Shown here: positions 55,836 to 63,911 of the stretch, piece after piece
Position numbering within the stretch: position 1 is the stretch's first letter
How the letters are laid out: each line of letters starts with the position of its first letter
From: Bog-473 sp963744225
GTDB lineage: Bacteria > Actinomycetota > Acidimicrobiia > Acidimicrobiales > RAAP-2
Length of the DNA: 64,000 nt
Direction of reading: 5' to 3'
NCBI GenBank assembly: GCA_963744225.1
Contig: CAVUSV010000004.1
Location: 806,001 to 870,000, forward strand
Notes under the pieces: model-generated
Database searches by the model: none
What the model was told of the DNA's origin: nothing
The model's input: the letters and a program-made list of their open reading frames with translations, nothing else
Made by a program: the position numbers and the translations under genes

Positions 55836-55924
55836 ACACGGGCTAGCATGACTCCCCGCAACAGACCCTGCTCCTGACCGCCAGGGGCCCGGGCATGCCC
55901 GGTCCAGAGGGAGGTACGCCGCCC

Positions 55925-56287
55925 ATGCGGCCCTACGAAGTCATGGCCATCTTCGAGGCCAGCACCGAACCCACCGTCATTCAGGGCGTGCTCGACCGCG
56001 CCCTCGAGGTCATCCGCAGCACGGGGGGGAACCCGGGTGCGATCGACCGGTGGGGCAAGCGCAGCTTCGCCTACGAGGTGAACCACAAGCGCGAGGGGTA
56101 CTACGTCGTGGTCGAATTCACCGCAGAGCCCGAGACGGTGGCCGCCCTGGACCGCATGCTGGGCCTGGCCGACGAGGTGGTGCGCCACAAGGTGGTGCGC
56201 CTGCCCGACCGAGTCGCGTCCGCCGGCACCCGCGGCGAGCTGACCAGCGGGCGAGAGGAGCAGAGATGGCATCAGACAACAGCGTGA
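55925..56287 (+). CDS. rpsF: ribosomal protein bS6
   Basis: Small-subunit protein partnering bS18. The translation MRPYEVMAIFEASTEPTVIQ and DRWGKRSFAYEVNHKREGYY are diagnostic. Length 120 aa, with a short C-terminal tail that overlaps ssb by 22 nt. ATG 55925 is preceded by GGGAGG, some 10 nt away. It is the first gene of the rpsF-ssb-rpsR-rplI-dnaB block. Confidence 0.96.
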   Translation: MRPYEVMAIFEASTEPTVIQGVLDRALEVIRSTGGNPGAIDRWGKRSFAYEVNHKREGYYVVVEFTAEPETVAALDRMLGLADEVVRHKVVRLPDRVASAGTRGELTSGREEQRWHQTTA

Positions 56288-56754
56288 CGCTGGTCGGGAA
56301 CGTCACCCGTGACCCCGAGCTGCGCTTCACCAACACCGGCCAGGCCAACGTGACCTTCGGGTTGGCGGTCAACCGGCGCTGGCAGAACCGTCAGACCCAG
56401 GAGTGGGAGGAGGCGACGTCGTTCTTCGACGTCGTGTGCTGGCGTGAGATGGCCGAGAACGTGAGCGAGACCATCACCCACGGGGCGCGGGTCATGGTGG
56501 CCGGCCGGCTCGAGCAGCGCAGCTGGGAGACCCAGGAGGGCGACCGCCGCTCCAAGGTCGAGGTGGTGGCCGACGAGATCGGCCCCTCGCTGCGGTGGGC
56601 CACGGCACAGATCACCAAGAACGAGCGCCGGGGTCCCGGCGAGGGGTCCGCCCGGGGTGGGGCGCGGCAGCCGGCGCCGGCGCCGGCGCCGGCACCAGCA
56701 CAACGGCCCGCTGCCGACGGCGGCGGCTACGGATTCGACGAGGAGCCCTTCTAA
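56266..56754 (+). CDS. ssb: single-stranded DNA-binding protein
   Basis: 162-aa OB-fold protein. Core: VTLVGNVTRDPELRFTNTGQ, TSFFDVVCWREMAENVSE and VMVAGRLEQRSWE. A disordered tail with Pro-Ala repeats follows (about 130-150), ending in the acidic tip DEEPF that binds partner proteins. GAGGAG precedes ATG 56266. The stop TAA overlaps the rpsR ATG (TAATG). Confidence 0.96.
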   Translation: MASDNSVTLVGNVTRDPELRFTNTGQANVTFGLAVNRRWQNRQTQEWEEATSFFDVVCWREMAENVSETITHGARVMVAGRLEQRSWETQEGDRRSKVEVVADEIGPSLRWATAQITKNERRGPGEGSARGGARQPAPAPAPAPAQRPAADGGGYGFDEEPF

Positions 56755-57270
56755 TGGCACGCAACAACCAGCGCGGAGGGACGGCCGCCCGCCGCGAGTC
56801 CCAAGGACCTTGGCCGCCGGGTCAAAAAGAAGCCCTGCGCGCTCTGCCGCGACAAGGTCGAGTGGGTGGACTACAAGGACGTCCCCATGCTGCGCAAGTA
56901 CATGAGCGACCGGGGCAAGATCCGCTCCCGCCGGGTGACGGGCAACTGCGCTCAGCACCAGCGCGCGCTCGCCATGGCGATCAAGACGGCCCGCGAGCTG
57001 GCGCTGCTGCCCTACACCCAGCGCACCGTGACCGAGCGCCCGGGCGGGCGCGGCGGCGGCCGGGACCGGGGCGAGCGCACCCTGGGCGACACCATGGCCG
57101 CCGAGGCGCGGCGAGCGCAACAGGTCTCGGTCGAAGTCGTCGACGACACCGACGCCACGAAGGATCCCAAGACTGAGACGGCCGTCGTCGAAGAGGTCAC
57201 CGAGCTCGTCGAGGAGCTGGCCGAGGATGCAGCCAGCGAGAGTGCGGGCACCCGCAGTGGTGACGCATGA
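56754..57270 (+). CDS. rpsR: ribosomal protein bS18 with acidic C-terminal tail (one frameshift)
   Basis: ATG 56754 gives MARNNQRGGTAARRE, then one shift near 56802 leads to SPKDLGRRVKKKPCALCRDK, WVDYKDVPMLRKYMSDRGKI and VTGNCAQHQRALAMAIKTAR, the complete S18 core. CALC and the later Cys are the zinc-type residues. After LLPYTQR, where S18 normally ends, the frame stays open for about 80 more residues, first Arg/Gly-rich then strongly acidic (TAVVEEVTELVEELAEDAA). The stop overlaps the rplI ATG, so the tail is really part of the gene. Confidence 0.9.
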
Positions 57271-57715
57271 AGGTGCTGTTGCGCGACGACGTCGCCGGGG
57301 TCGGGCGCCGGGGTGACATCGTCAAGGTGGCCGGCGGGTTCGCCCGCAACTTCCTTCTCCCAGAGGGGCGGGCCATCGTGGCCACCGACGGCGTCGAGGG
57401 TCAGGCCGGGCTCATGCGGCGGGGCCGTGACCTGCGCGAGGCCCAGGACCGGGGCGCGGCCGAGGCCCAGGCCGCGCTGTTGGCCGGCGCCGCCATCCCG
57501 ATCACCGCCCGGGCGGCCGGCGGCGGACGCCTCTTCGGTTCCATCGGCCCGGCCGACGTCGTCGACGCCATCCGGGCCGCCAAGGGGATTGAGGTGGACC
57601 GCCGGCACGTCGTCCTGCCCGAGCACATCAAGGAGACGGGGTCCTTCGAGGTGCCGGTCGAGCTGTTCCGCGGTGTCGAGGTGGTGGTGACGGTCGAGGT
57701 GAGCGCGGCCACTGA
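57267..57715 (+). CDS. rplI: ribosomal protein bL9 (3' end inferred)
   Basis: Large-subunit protein with two domains joined by a long helix. MKVLLRDDVAGVGRRGDIVK and GFARNFLLPEGRAI are the N-terminal signature. The C-terminal domain includes RLFGSIGPADVVDAI and FEVPVELFRGVEVVVTVEV. The given frame has no stop and continues into dnaB. A TGA at 57713-57715, in another frame, follows the last expected strand, so an indel near 57700 is likely and the end given is an inference. Confidence 0.88.
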
Positions 57716-57820
57716 GCGGCGCGGGGTCCCCGTCGCTGTCACACCGCCGTGCCCATCATTGGGGGATGTTGGTGATGGCAGCCTGCTCCGTGCTCCCAGG
57801 CCGGACCGTCCGTACACGGC

Positions 57821-57883
57821 TTATCCACACGGGAGGTGGGCTTACCCCCACCCTTACCCACACGCTGGGTGGCGTTACCCACA
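57821..57883. promoter_or_regulatory. cluster of four direct DnaA-box-like nonamers
   Basis: TTATCCACA (57821, perfect consensus), TTACCCCCA (57842), TTACCCACA (57854) and TTACCCACA (57875), all in the same orientation, at start spacings of 21, 12 and 21 bp. The cluster lies between rplI and dnaB in what is probably non-coding DNA. Confidence 0.6.
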
Positions 57884-57950
57884 GCAAGTTCGCTCTTACG
57901 GTCCCCAGGCCGGCACGGTCACAGTAGGGGAGCCGTGGTCCAAGCCTTCG

Positions 57951-59324
57951 ATGACACCCGCCCCCGGCCGCTCCGGGCGGCCCCCCTGCCTCCGAGTGGC
58001 GGCGCGCGTGCCGCCCCATGACCTCGAAGCCGAAGAGTCGCTCCTCGGGGCCATGCTGCTGTCCAACGACGCCGCGTCGGTCGGGATCGAGAAGTGCTCG
58101 GCCGCCGACTTCTACAAGCCGGCGCACGGCCACATCTTCGGGGCCATCCGCGCGCTGATGGAACGGGGCGAGGCCATCGACGCGGTGACGGCGACCGACG
58201 AGCTCAAGCGCTCGGGGGTGCTCGAGGCGGTGGGAGACCCCTCCATCTTCATCTCCCTGCAAGCCAACACCCCGTCGATCGCCAACGCGCGGCACTACGC
58301 CGACATCGTCGAGGAGCACGCCCTCCTGCGCAAGCTCATCGGGGTGGCCGGCGAGATCGCCGACATGGGCTACTCGGTTCCCGAGGACGTGAAGGCCGCG
58401 GTCGACGAGGCGGAGCAGCTCGTCTTCAACGTGGGCGAGCGGCGCACGGCCGACACCATGTCGCCATTACACGAGCTGCTGGTCAAGGGGCTGGACCGCA
58501 TTGAGGAGCTGGGCCAGCGCGGCTCGCACATCACGGGTGTGGCGACGGGCTACCACGAACTGGACCAAATCCTGCTCGGCTTCCAACCCTCCTCGCTCAA
58601 CATCGTGGGCGCCCGTCCCGGCATGGGCAAGACCAGCTTTGCCCTCGGGGTCCTGGCGCACGTCGGCATGGCCGTGCAGCGCCCGGCCCTCCTGTTCTCG
58701 CTCGAGATGGGCCACCTGGAGCTGACCCAACGCCTCTTGGCCTCCGAGGCGGAGGTCAACGGGCAGAGCCTGCAGACCGGGCGCATCCGCAGCCAGGACT
58801 GGAGCAAACTCGGGACGGCGGTCACCCGGCTGTCCAACGCGCCCATCTTCATCGACGACAACCCCAACGTGACCGTCATGGACATCCGGGCCCGGGCGCG
58901 ACGTCTCAAGAAGTCCGAGGGGGACCTGGGCATCGTGGTCGTCGACTACCTCCAGCTGATGACGGGCCGGGGCAAGCAGGAGAACCGTCAGACCGAGGTG
59001 GCCGAGATCAGCCGCGGCCTCAAGATCCTGGCCCGCGAGCTCGAGGTTCCCGTCGTCGCCCTGTCCCAGCTCTCCCGAAACCTCGAGTCCCGCCAGGACA
59101 AGACGCCCCAGCTGTCGGACCTGCGGGAGTCGGGATCGCTCGAGCAGGACGCGGACGTCGTCCTCTTCATCTACCGCGAGTCGGAGTACAACGACGAGGT
59201 GCCGATCGACCGGGCCGACGACGCGCTGGTTGAGGTGGCGAAGCACCGGAACGGCCCGACGGGAAAGGCCAACCTCCTCTTCCTCAAGCAGTACGCGCGC
59301 TTCGAGAACCACCGGGGGGTGTAG
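57951..59324 (+). CDS. dnaB: replicative DNA helicase DnaB
   Basis: Hexameric 5'-3' helicase, about 457 aa, no intein. N-terminal domain: RVPPHDLEAEESLLGAMLL. RecA-like domain: Walker A GARPGMGKTSFALGVL, FSLEMGHLELTQRLL, Walker B IVVVDYLQLM, then ELEVPVVALSQLSRNLE and LRESGSLEQDADVVLFIYR. The start is uncertain: ATG 57951 is in frame, whereas GTG 57935 (reading VVQAFDDTRPRP, and preceded by TAGGGG) would need a shift near 58010. The 3' end overlaps the convergent HAD gene by 41 bp. Confidence 0.95.
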   Translation: MTPAPGRSGRPPCLRVAARVPPHDLEAEESLLGAMLLSNDAASVGIEKCSAADFYKPAHGHIFGAIRALMERGEAIDAVTATDELKRSGVLEAVGDPSIFISLQANTPSIANARHYADIVEEHALLRKLIGVAGEIADMGYSVPEDVKAAVDEAEQLVFNVGERRTADTMSPLHELLVKGLDRIEELGQRGSHITGVATGYHELDQILLGFQPSSLNIVGARPGMGKTSFALGVLAHVGMAVQRPALLFSLEMGHLELTQRLLASEAEVNGQSLQTGRIRSQDWSKLGTAVTRLSNAPIFIDDNPNVTVMDIRARARRLKKSEGDLGIVVVDYLQLMTGRGKQENRQTEVAEISRGLKILARELEVPVVALSQLSRNLESRQDKTPQLSDLRESGSLEQDADVVLFIYRESEYNDEVPIDRADDALVEVAKHRNGPTGKANLLFLKQYARFENHRGV

Positions 59325-60129
59325 CGGCGGCCGCCGGGAGCACGAAGCGCTCGACGGCGATGGCGAAGCCCTCGTGGTCGTAGTCCGCCGTGACCCGCCG
59401 GGCGGCCCGTTTCACCTCGGGGTCGGCGTTGCCCATGGCGATGCTGAGCCCGGAGTGGGCGAACATCAAGATGTCATTGGGCATGTCGCCGATGGTGGCG
59501 ATCTCCTCGGGCCGCAGCTCGTAGCGCTCGGCCAGGTACCGGGCGACGAACCCCTTGTTGGCGTGGGGGTGCGTCACGTCGAGGTAATAGGGCTGCGAGG
59601 CCGCCGCGGTCACATGGTCGCCGAAGGTGTCGCAGGCGGCCTTCGATGCCGCGACGACGGCGTCGTGGTCGTCGCTCACACCGACCAGCTTGACCACGCC
59701 GTCCGTGAGCCCGTCGAATCCGTGCATGACCTTGGGCTCGAACTTGACCGTCCAGGCCTCCCGGTCGACGTGGGGCCCTTTGGGGTCTGGCACGTACCAC
59801 TCGGTGCCGCGGTACAGCCACACGTCGAGATGGAACGAGGACATGAGGTCGGCGACGGGGACCACGAGGTCCTCGGGCAGGGTGTGCTCCTCCAGCACCG
59901 CCATGGCACGGTCCACGATCTCGCCCCCGTTGAAGGCGGCGATCGGCGTCTGCAGGTCGAGGGGCTCCACGAGCATCGCCATGCCGCGCGGCGGACGACC
60001 ACTCGTGATGGCGAACAGGATGCCGGCTTCCCGGAGCTGGTGCACCGCCGCCATGGCGCGGTCCGTGAGGACCTTGTCATGGGTGACGAGCGTCCCGTCC
60101 ACGTCGGCCAGCAGCAGGCGGATGGCCAA
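59284..60129 (-). CDS. HAD-family (Cof-type) phosphatase
   Basis: 281-aa hydrolase of HAD subfamily IIB. Motif I is LLLADVDGTLVTHD (nucleophile and acid/base Asp), motif II is FAITSGRPPRGM, the lysine is in HANKGFVARYL, and motif III/IV is TIGDMPNDILMFAHSGLSIAMGNA. The large C2 cap is in between. Substrates of this group are sugar phosphates or cofactors such as FMN or PLP; which one is unknown. ATG 60129 follows AAGGGACC. Confidence 0.9.
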   Translation of the reverse strand: MAIRLLLADVDGTLVTHDKVLTDRAMAAVHQLREAGILFAITSGRPPRGMAMLVEPLDLQTPIAAFNGGEIVDRAMAVLEEHTLPEDLVVPVADLMSSFHLDVWLYRGTEWYVPDPKGPHVDREAWTVKFEPKVMHGFDGLTDGVVKLVGVSDDHDAVVAASKAACDTFGDHVTAAASQPYYLDVTHPHANKGFVARYLAERYELRPEEIATIGDMPNDILMFAHSGLSIAMGNADPEVKRAARRVTADYDHEGFAIAVERFVLPAAAATPPGGSRSARTA

Positions 60130-60224
60130 TGGTCCCTTGGGTGCGGCGTCGTCGGAGGCGATGCGCCGACCCTAGTAGTGCAGGGGAGGGCATCGATCAT
60201 GCCCGAAGCGGGTAGAGGCATGCC

Positions 60225-60626
60225 GTGGCGCATGACCGCATCCCCGAGAGCCACCGCGACCTGCTCGACGCTGCGTTCGCCACCTTCGCCACCGTCGGTG
60301 CGGACGGGTACCTGCAGCTGTCCGAGGTGTGGTTCCTGGCCGAGGGCGATCAGATCGCCCTCTCGCTCAACATGAGTCGGCAGAAGACCAAGAACCTCCT
60401 GACGGAGCCGATCTGCACGGTCCTCATCCTCGACCTCGCCAATCCCTACCGATACCTCGAGATTCGCGGCAGCGCCGACGTCGTGCCCGACGAGGACCAC
60501 GCGTTCGCCGAGAAGGTGGGAGCCAAGTACGGCGCCGACCTGCGGGAGCACGACGCGCCCGGCGACCGCCGGGTGGTGGTCCGCATCGTCCCTGTCCGCG
60601 TCAACGCCGTCGACATGACCGCCTAG
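60225..60626 (+). CDS. PPOX-class (pyridoxamine 5'-phosphate oxidase-like) flavin/F420-binding protein
   Basis: 133-aa split-barrel protein. VGADGYLQLSEVWFLAEGDQ and SLNMSRQKTKNLLTEP are the typical cofactor-binding strands, followed by RYLEIRGSADVV. This resembles actinobacterial FMN- or F420-dependent reductases and haem-binding relatives; the cofactor cannot be assigned. GTG 60225 has TAGAGG 6 nt upstream, only a partial match to the leaderless pattern. It converges with the next gene and overlaps it by 4 bp. Confidence 0.85.
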   Translation: MAHDRIPESHRDLLDAAFATFATVGADGYLQLSEVWFLAEGDQIALSLNMSRQKTKNLLTEPICTVLILDLANPYRYLEIRGSADVVPDEDHAFAEKVGAKYGADLREHDAPGDRRVVVRIVPVRVNAVDMTA

Positions 60627-61426
60627 CGGTCCGTCGGCTGCGCACCGGCCGAGGAGAGCGAGGGCGCCGGCGCCGGCGCCGTCCCACGTTGGCGGATCCG
60701 TCCGAGCGCAACCGCTCCGCTCAGCGCAGCCAGGACCAGAGCCGCCCAGAGCGAGACGAGTGAGGCGTTGAGCAGGGCGAGGGCCACTTCGGACGCGACG
60801 ACCACCGCGAGCACGACCGGTTCGAACGCGGTGAAGCGCCGGTGGAATTCGGCCAGGTTGTGACCATTCGTGATCCCCCGACCCAGGAGCACGGCCAGGC
60901 CGCGCACGAGGCCGAACACGGCGCCGATCGCCGCGGCGATCCACGGATCGCCAGTCAATGCGGCCAGGACGATCATCAGATAGACCGCCGACGACTTGAT
61001 GTAGGTGACGACGCCGGCGCCGATCTGCCAGCCAAACCCGGCTCCGTAGACCCAGGGGCGGAACTGGTCGAGCCACCGCTCGTTGACCTGACGGTGGTGG
61101 ACCGGGACGCGGAAGCCCGCAAGGCGTGCGTCGGCCGCGGCTGCGGCGAGGGATGCTCCGCACGCCAGCGCGGCGAGCACGGTCGCCGAAGGCCCGGCCG
61201 CACCGATCACCGCGGCCAGCGCAGCCATGCCGACGCCCAGCGAAGCCCCGCCGACGAGGCTCCCGGCCACGAACCAGCTGGCCGTCGTGCGGTAGCGGTG
61301 ACCGCGGGCGCGCTCGGCCAGCGGGGTGATCGTGGCCAGCATGGAGACGCCACAGGGAGACCACGTTGAGCGCGCCGCTGCGACGACGGCCATCAGCGCC
61401 GCCGAGAGGCTGAGGAGGACAGTCAT
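60623..61426 (-). CDS. polytopic membrane protein, CcdA/MauF-like
   Basis: 267 aa with about seven hydrophobic helices. The N-terminal helix carries STWSPCGVSMLATITPLAE, like the SPCG region of thiol-transferring CcdA/DsbD/MauF proteins, although only one Cys is there. The rest has HHRQVNERWLDQFRPWVYG in a loop. In mau operons MauF is a membrane protein of this size needed to make the methylamine dehydrogenase light chain. That role is inferred here mainly from the neighbouring light-chain-like and MauE genes. ATG 61426 has GGGAG upstream. Confidence 0.6.
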   Translation of the reverse strand: MTVLLSLSAALMAVVAAARSTWSPCGVSMLATITPLAERARGHRYRTTASWFVAGSLVGGASLGVGMAALAAVIGAAGPSATVLAALACGASLAAAAADARLAGFRVPVHHRQVNERWLDQFRPWVYGAGFGWQIGAGVVTYIKSSAVYLMIVLAALTGDPWIAAAIGAVFGLVRGLAVLLGRGITNGHNLAEFHRRFTAFEPVVLAVVVASEVALALLNASLVSLWAALVLAALSGAVALGRIRQRGTAPAPAPSLSSAGAQPTDR

Positions 61427-61451
61427 AGGTGCTCCCTTCGTGTCGCAGGTG

Positions 61452-62186
61452 TCATGCCGGTGACCCGAGGAATGGTGCGCCACCGAAGGCGAAGATCCCC
61501 CCGTCCCGCGCCACCAGCCAGTAGCCGGCGTCGTTGCCGTACCCCGCGACGGCGACGACCGGCATGTTCAAGTGGATGCCGCCCGTCGACCCGTCGAACG
61601 CGGCGTCGCCGTAGGTGAAGATGCCACCGTCGGCGGCGACGAGCCAGTACCCCCCGCCCGAGGGCGTGGCCGCCATGCCGACCACGGGGGCGTTCAGGTG
61701 CTGCCCGCCCATGGACCCAAGGAACGGCGCGTCGCCGTAGTCGAAGATGCCACCGTCGGCGGCGACGAGCCAGTACCCCCCGCCCGAGGGCGTGGCCGCC
61801 ATCCCGACCACAGGGGCGTTCAGGTGCTGCCCGCCCATGGACCCAAGGAACGGCGCGTCGCCGTAGTCGAAGATGCCACCGTCGGCCGCAACGAGCCAAT
61901 ACCCCCCGCCCGAGGGCGTGGCCGCCATCCCGACCACGGGGGCGTCGAGACGTGTCCCGCCGATGGACCCGAAGAACGGCGCGCCGCCGTAATCGAAGAC
62001 GCCGCCGTCGGCGCCCACCAGGTAGTAGCCGCCGGTGCGGCACGTCGCCACGGCGACGATCGGCGCGTCGAGCTGGAGTCCGGAGGCGTCGCCCCGGTTC
62101 TGGAAGTCTCCGTACCCGAACAGCCTCCCGAAGGACGTCACCACCGCATACCCGCCGTCACCGGTGCTCGGCGCGATCGCGGCCAC
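61452..62186 (-). repeat. six tandem 41-42-residue repeats (126-bp DNA repeat)
   Basis: Units end at 61559, 61685, 61811, 61937, 62060 and 62186. The units at 61686-61811 and 61812-61937 encode identical protein and are nearly identical in DNA; the outer units have diverged. Each unit reads VVGMAATPSGGGYWLV followed by AADGGIFDYGDAPFLGS. Confidence 0.88.
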
Positions 62187-62852
62187 CTGGCAGTTCGTGG
62201 CGGCGGAACTGCAGGGGGGCGTGGGCGGGGCAGGTGTCCAGCAGGGCTCGTTCTGTTCGGCCGTCGCATTGTCCACCGCCACCGCCGTGGTGCAGGTCGG
62301 ATCCACCTGCCAGGGCGGCACACAGGCGACCACGCGACAGACGATGCGGCCCATACAGCCGACGTCCTGGTTGCACTGGCCGTAACGGAACTGCAGGCAG
62401 CCGGTCAGGTAGGAATCGCACCCCCGCGAGCCACAGCCGCAGCCGGTGTGATCGCACCCGGGCTCGCAGAACGGGAAGCCGCCACTGCAGCCGCCACCGC
62501 AGGCACAGGTGGAGTTGCAGTCCATGTAGTAGCGCGGGCCGCCGCAGTAGGAAGAGTTGTCGGCCACCCACCAGCCGCCCATCACGGTGTTCTCGGGGCA
62601 GTAGTTGTACCCGCTCACCGCGCAGCAGAACTCGGAGAAGCCCGAACAGCAGGTGCTCCCGCAGCCGCAGTTGGCGTTGCCGCACGCACAGATCGCTCCG
62701 TAGGCGGTGCCGGACTTGAGGGCCAGGTCCAGTCCGGAGCCAATGGCAACCGCGCTGCCGACGAACGCGGACCGGTTGATGAGGCTTCGCCGCGAAAGGC
62801 GTCCCTCCAGAGCCCGCGCGCTGCGCGTGACGAGCACGCTCGAGAGGCTCAC
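61452..62852 (-). CDS. Tat-exported methylamine-dehydrogenase-light-chain-like protein fused to propeller-like repeats
   Basis: 466 aa. Tat-type leader with SRRSLIN (Arg21, Arg22) and a hydrophobic stretch. Residues 55-204 hold about 26 cysteines. The order CP-x-x-T-x-M-x-x-x-W (CPENTVMGGWW, Trp94/95), YYMDC, and PWQVDPTCTTAVAV (Trp181) matches the light chain of methylamine dehydrogenase around the two tryptophans that form the TTQ cofactor. From residue 223 six repeats of about 42 aa (GGYWLVAADGGIFDYGDAPF) run to the end. GTG 62852 overlaps the mauE-like stop (GTGA). Whether a cofactor is made, and the substrate, are unknown. Confidence 0.75.
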   Translation of the reverse strand: MSLSSVLVTRSARALEGRLSRRSLINRSAFVGSAVAIGSGLDLALKSGTAYGAICACGNANCGCGSTCCSGFSEFCCAVSGYNYCPENTVMGGWWVADNSSYCGGPRYYMDCNSTCACGGGCSGGFPFCEPGCDHTGCGCGSRGCDSYLTGCLQFRYGQCNQDVGCMGRIVCRVVACVPPWQVDPTCTTAVAVDNATAEQNEPCWTPAPPTPPCSSAATNCQVAAIAPSTGDGGYAVVTSFGRLFGYGDFQNRGDASGLQLDAPIVAVATCRTGGYYLVGADGGVFDYGGAPFFGSIGGTRLDAPVVGMAATPSGGGYWLVAADGGIFDYGDAPFLGSMGGQHLNAPVVGMAATPSGGGYWLVAADGGIFDYGDAPFLGSMGGQHLNAPVVGMAATPSGGGYWLVAADGGIFTYGDAAFDGSTGGIHLNMPVVAVAGYGNDAGYWLVARDGGIFAFGGAPFLGSPA

Positions 62853-63433
62853 GATGCGGTCCCCACGGCGCTGCCGCGGGGCTGCACCAACCGGCGGGCC
62901 CCCGCCAGCACCGCCAAGGGCGAGAGAGCGAGGAAGGTCAGCCAGAGGCCGACTCCGCTCGCGAACACGAGCGGGAGGCCGTCCCAGGGCTGGTGTGCGA
63001 GCTGTGTCACCAGGGAACCGTGGTGGGGCGCGGCGACGGCGAAGGTCGCCGCGGCCGCGGCCAGAGCGAGGTTGAGGAGGAGGTGCACCACGGTGGGCGG
63101 CGTGTCCGGCCGCCCGAAGCAGCCGCACGTGGACAGTGGTCCTCCTCGCCGGTGGGCGTAGGCCACGACGCCGGCGAAGGCGAGATAGGAGAGGGCGACC
63201 AGCGCAGCGGTCGCGGGGCGCGGCAGCGCCAGCGCGACCACGCCGAGCGCGGTCTCGGCGAGTGCGGCCGCACGGAGAACCGAACGCACCAGGCTCTGCG
63301 CCGGCGGACGGGCGCGGCTCCCCGGGAGCAGCGGGGCCAGGGCGCGGGCGGTGTCGTCGGGCCGGATGGCCTTGCCCAGGCCGGCCGCAACGAGAAGCCC
63401 GGCGGCAATCAGGTACAGGCCGATCAATTCCAT
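62849..63433 (-). CDS. mauE: MauE-family membrane protein
   Basis: 194-aa protein with about four to five helices of the MauE/DoxX group. MELIGLYLIAAGLLVAAGLGK begins it and GGPLSTCGCFGRPDTPP contains the CxC-type motif at the membrane edge. In methylotrophs MauE supports disulfide formation in the methylamine dehydrogenase light chain. ATG 63433 overlaps the upstream gene by 10 nt, and its TGA overlaps the start of the light-chain-like gene, so the three are translated together. Confidence 0.8.
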   Translation of the reverse strand: MELIGLYLIAAGLLVAAGLGKAIRPDDTARALAPLLPGSRARPPAQSLVRSVLRAAALAETALGVVALALPRPATAALVALSYLAFAGVVAYAHRRGGPLSTCGCFGRPDTPPTVVHLLLNLALAAAAATFAVAAPHHGSLVTQLAHQPWDGLPLVFASGVGLWLTFLALSPLAVLAGARRLVQPRGSAVGTAS

Positions 63434-63911
63434 TGGGGCCTTGCGGCAGGGACGTCGTGCACCGCGTGACTCAGCGCGAACGAGGTGAGCAGCGCGTTGA
63501 CGCGGGGCACGAGGAGCTCCCGGAGACGATGGCTCCCGAGGACGGCGTAGAAGGAGAACGGGCGCCCCGCCTCGGTGAAGAACCATTGCGTCCCGGACTG
63601 TCCGGGGATGCCCCGTCGAAGCACCATCGGGGAGAAGTGGCGCGGTGCGAACGCAGTGGGGCGCCCCGGCTGGGCGAACAGCGCCTTGCCGACGCTCTCC
63701 GGTCCGTATTCGAAGAGCGTCGCGAAGACGTCGTTCGGTCCCATGAGCGTCACGGCCCCGCTGCCGAAGTCGCCGGTGCCGTCGGGGATCGGGAAGGTGG
63801 CGAACTGGGCGACCGGGTAGCTCGCCCCGACCGGTGCGGGGCGCACGAAGATCCGGCCCTCAAAGCCGGGGGGAGGCGCACGGTGATGCCGTGCGCGCCG
63901 ATGGTGGCCAC
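63424..63911 (-). CDS. protein of unknown function in the mau-like cluster (one frameshift)
   Basis: About 160 aa. GTG 63911 overlaps the stop of the upstream gene by one base (TAGTG). The first residues VATIGAHGITVRLPPG continue after a shift at G6 (63868-63873), where seven bases would restore the frame, into FEGRIFVRPAPVGASYPVAQ and FYAVLGSHRLRELLVPRVN. No signal peptide or known motif is evident; beta-rich sequence dominates. Its coupling to mauE suggests a part in the same maturation system. Confidence 0.6.

Noticed and set aside
57267..59324. Apparent rplI-dnaB fusion protein
   Set aside because: The linker region (57716-57940) reads as unlikely protein (Tyr/Pro/His/Arg-rich), holds DnaA boxes, and both genes have normal ends one frame away, so a missing stop through an indel is more likely.
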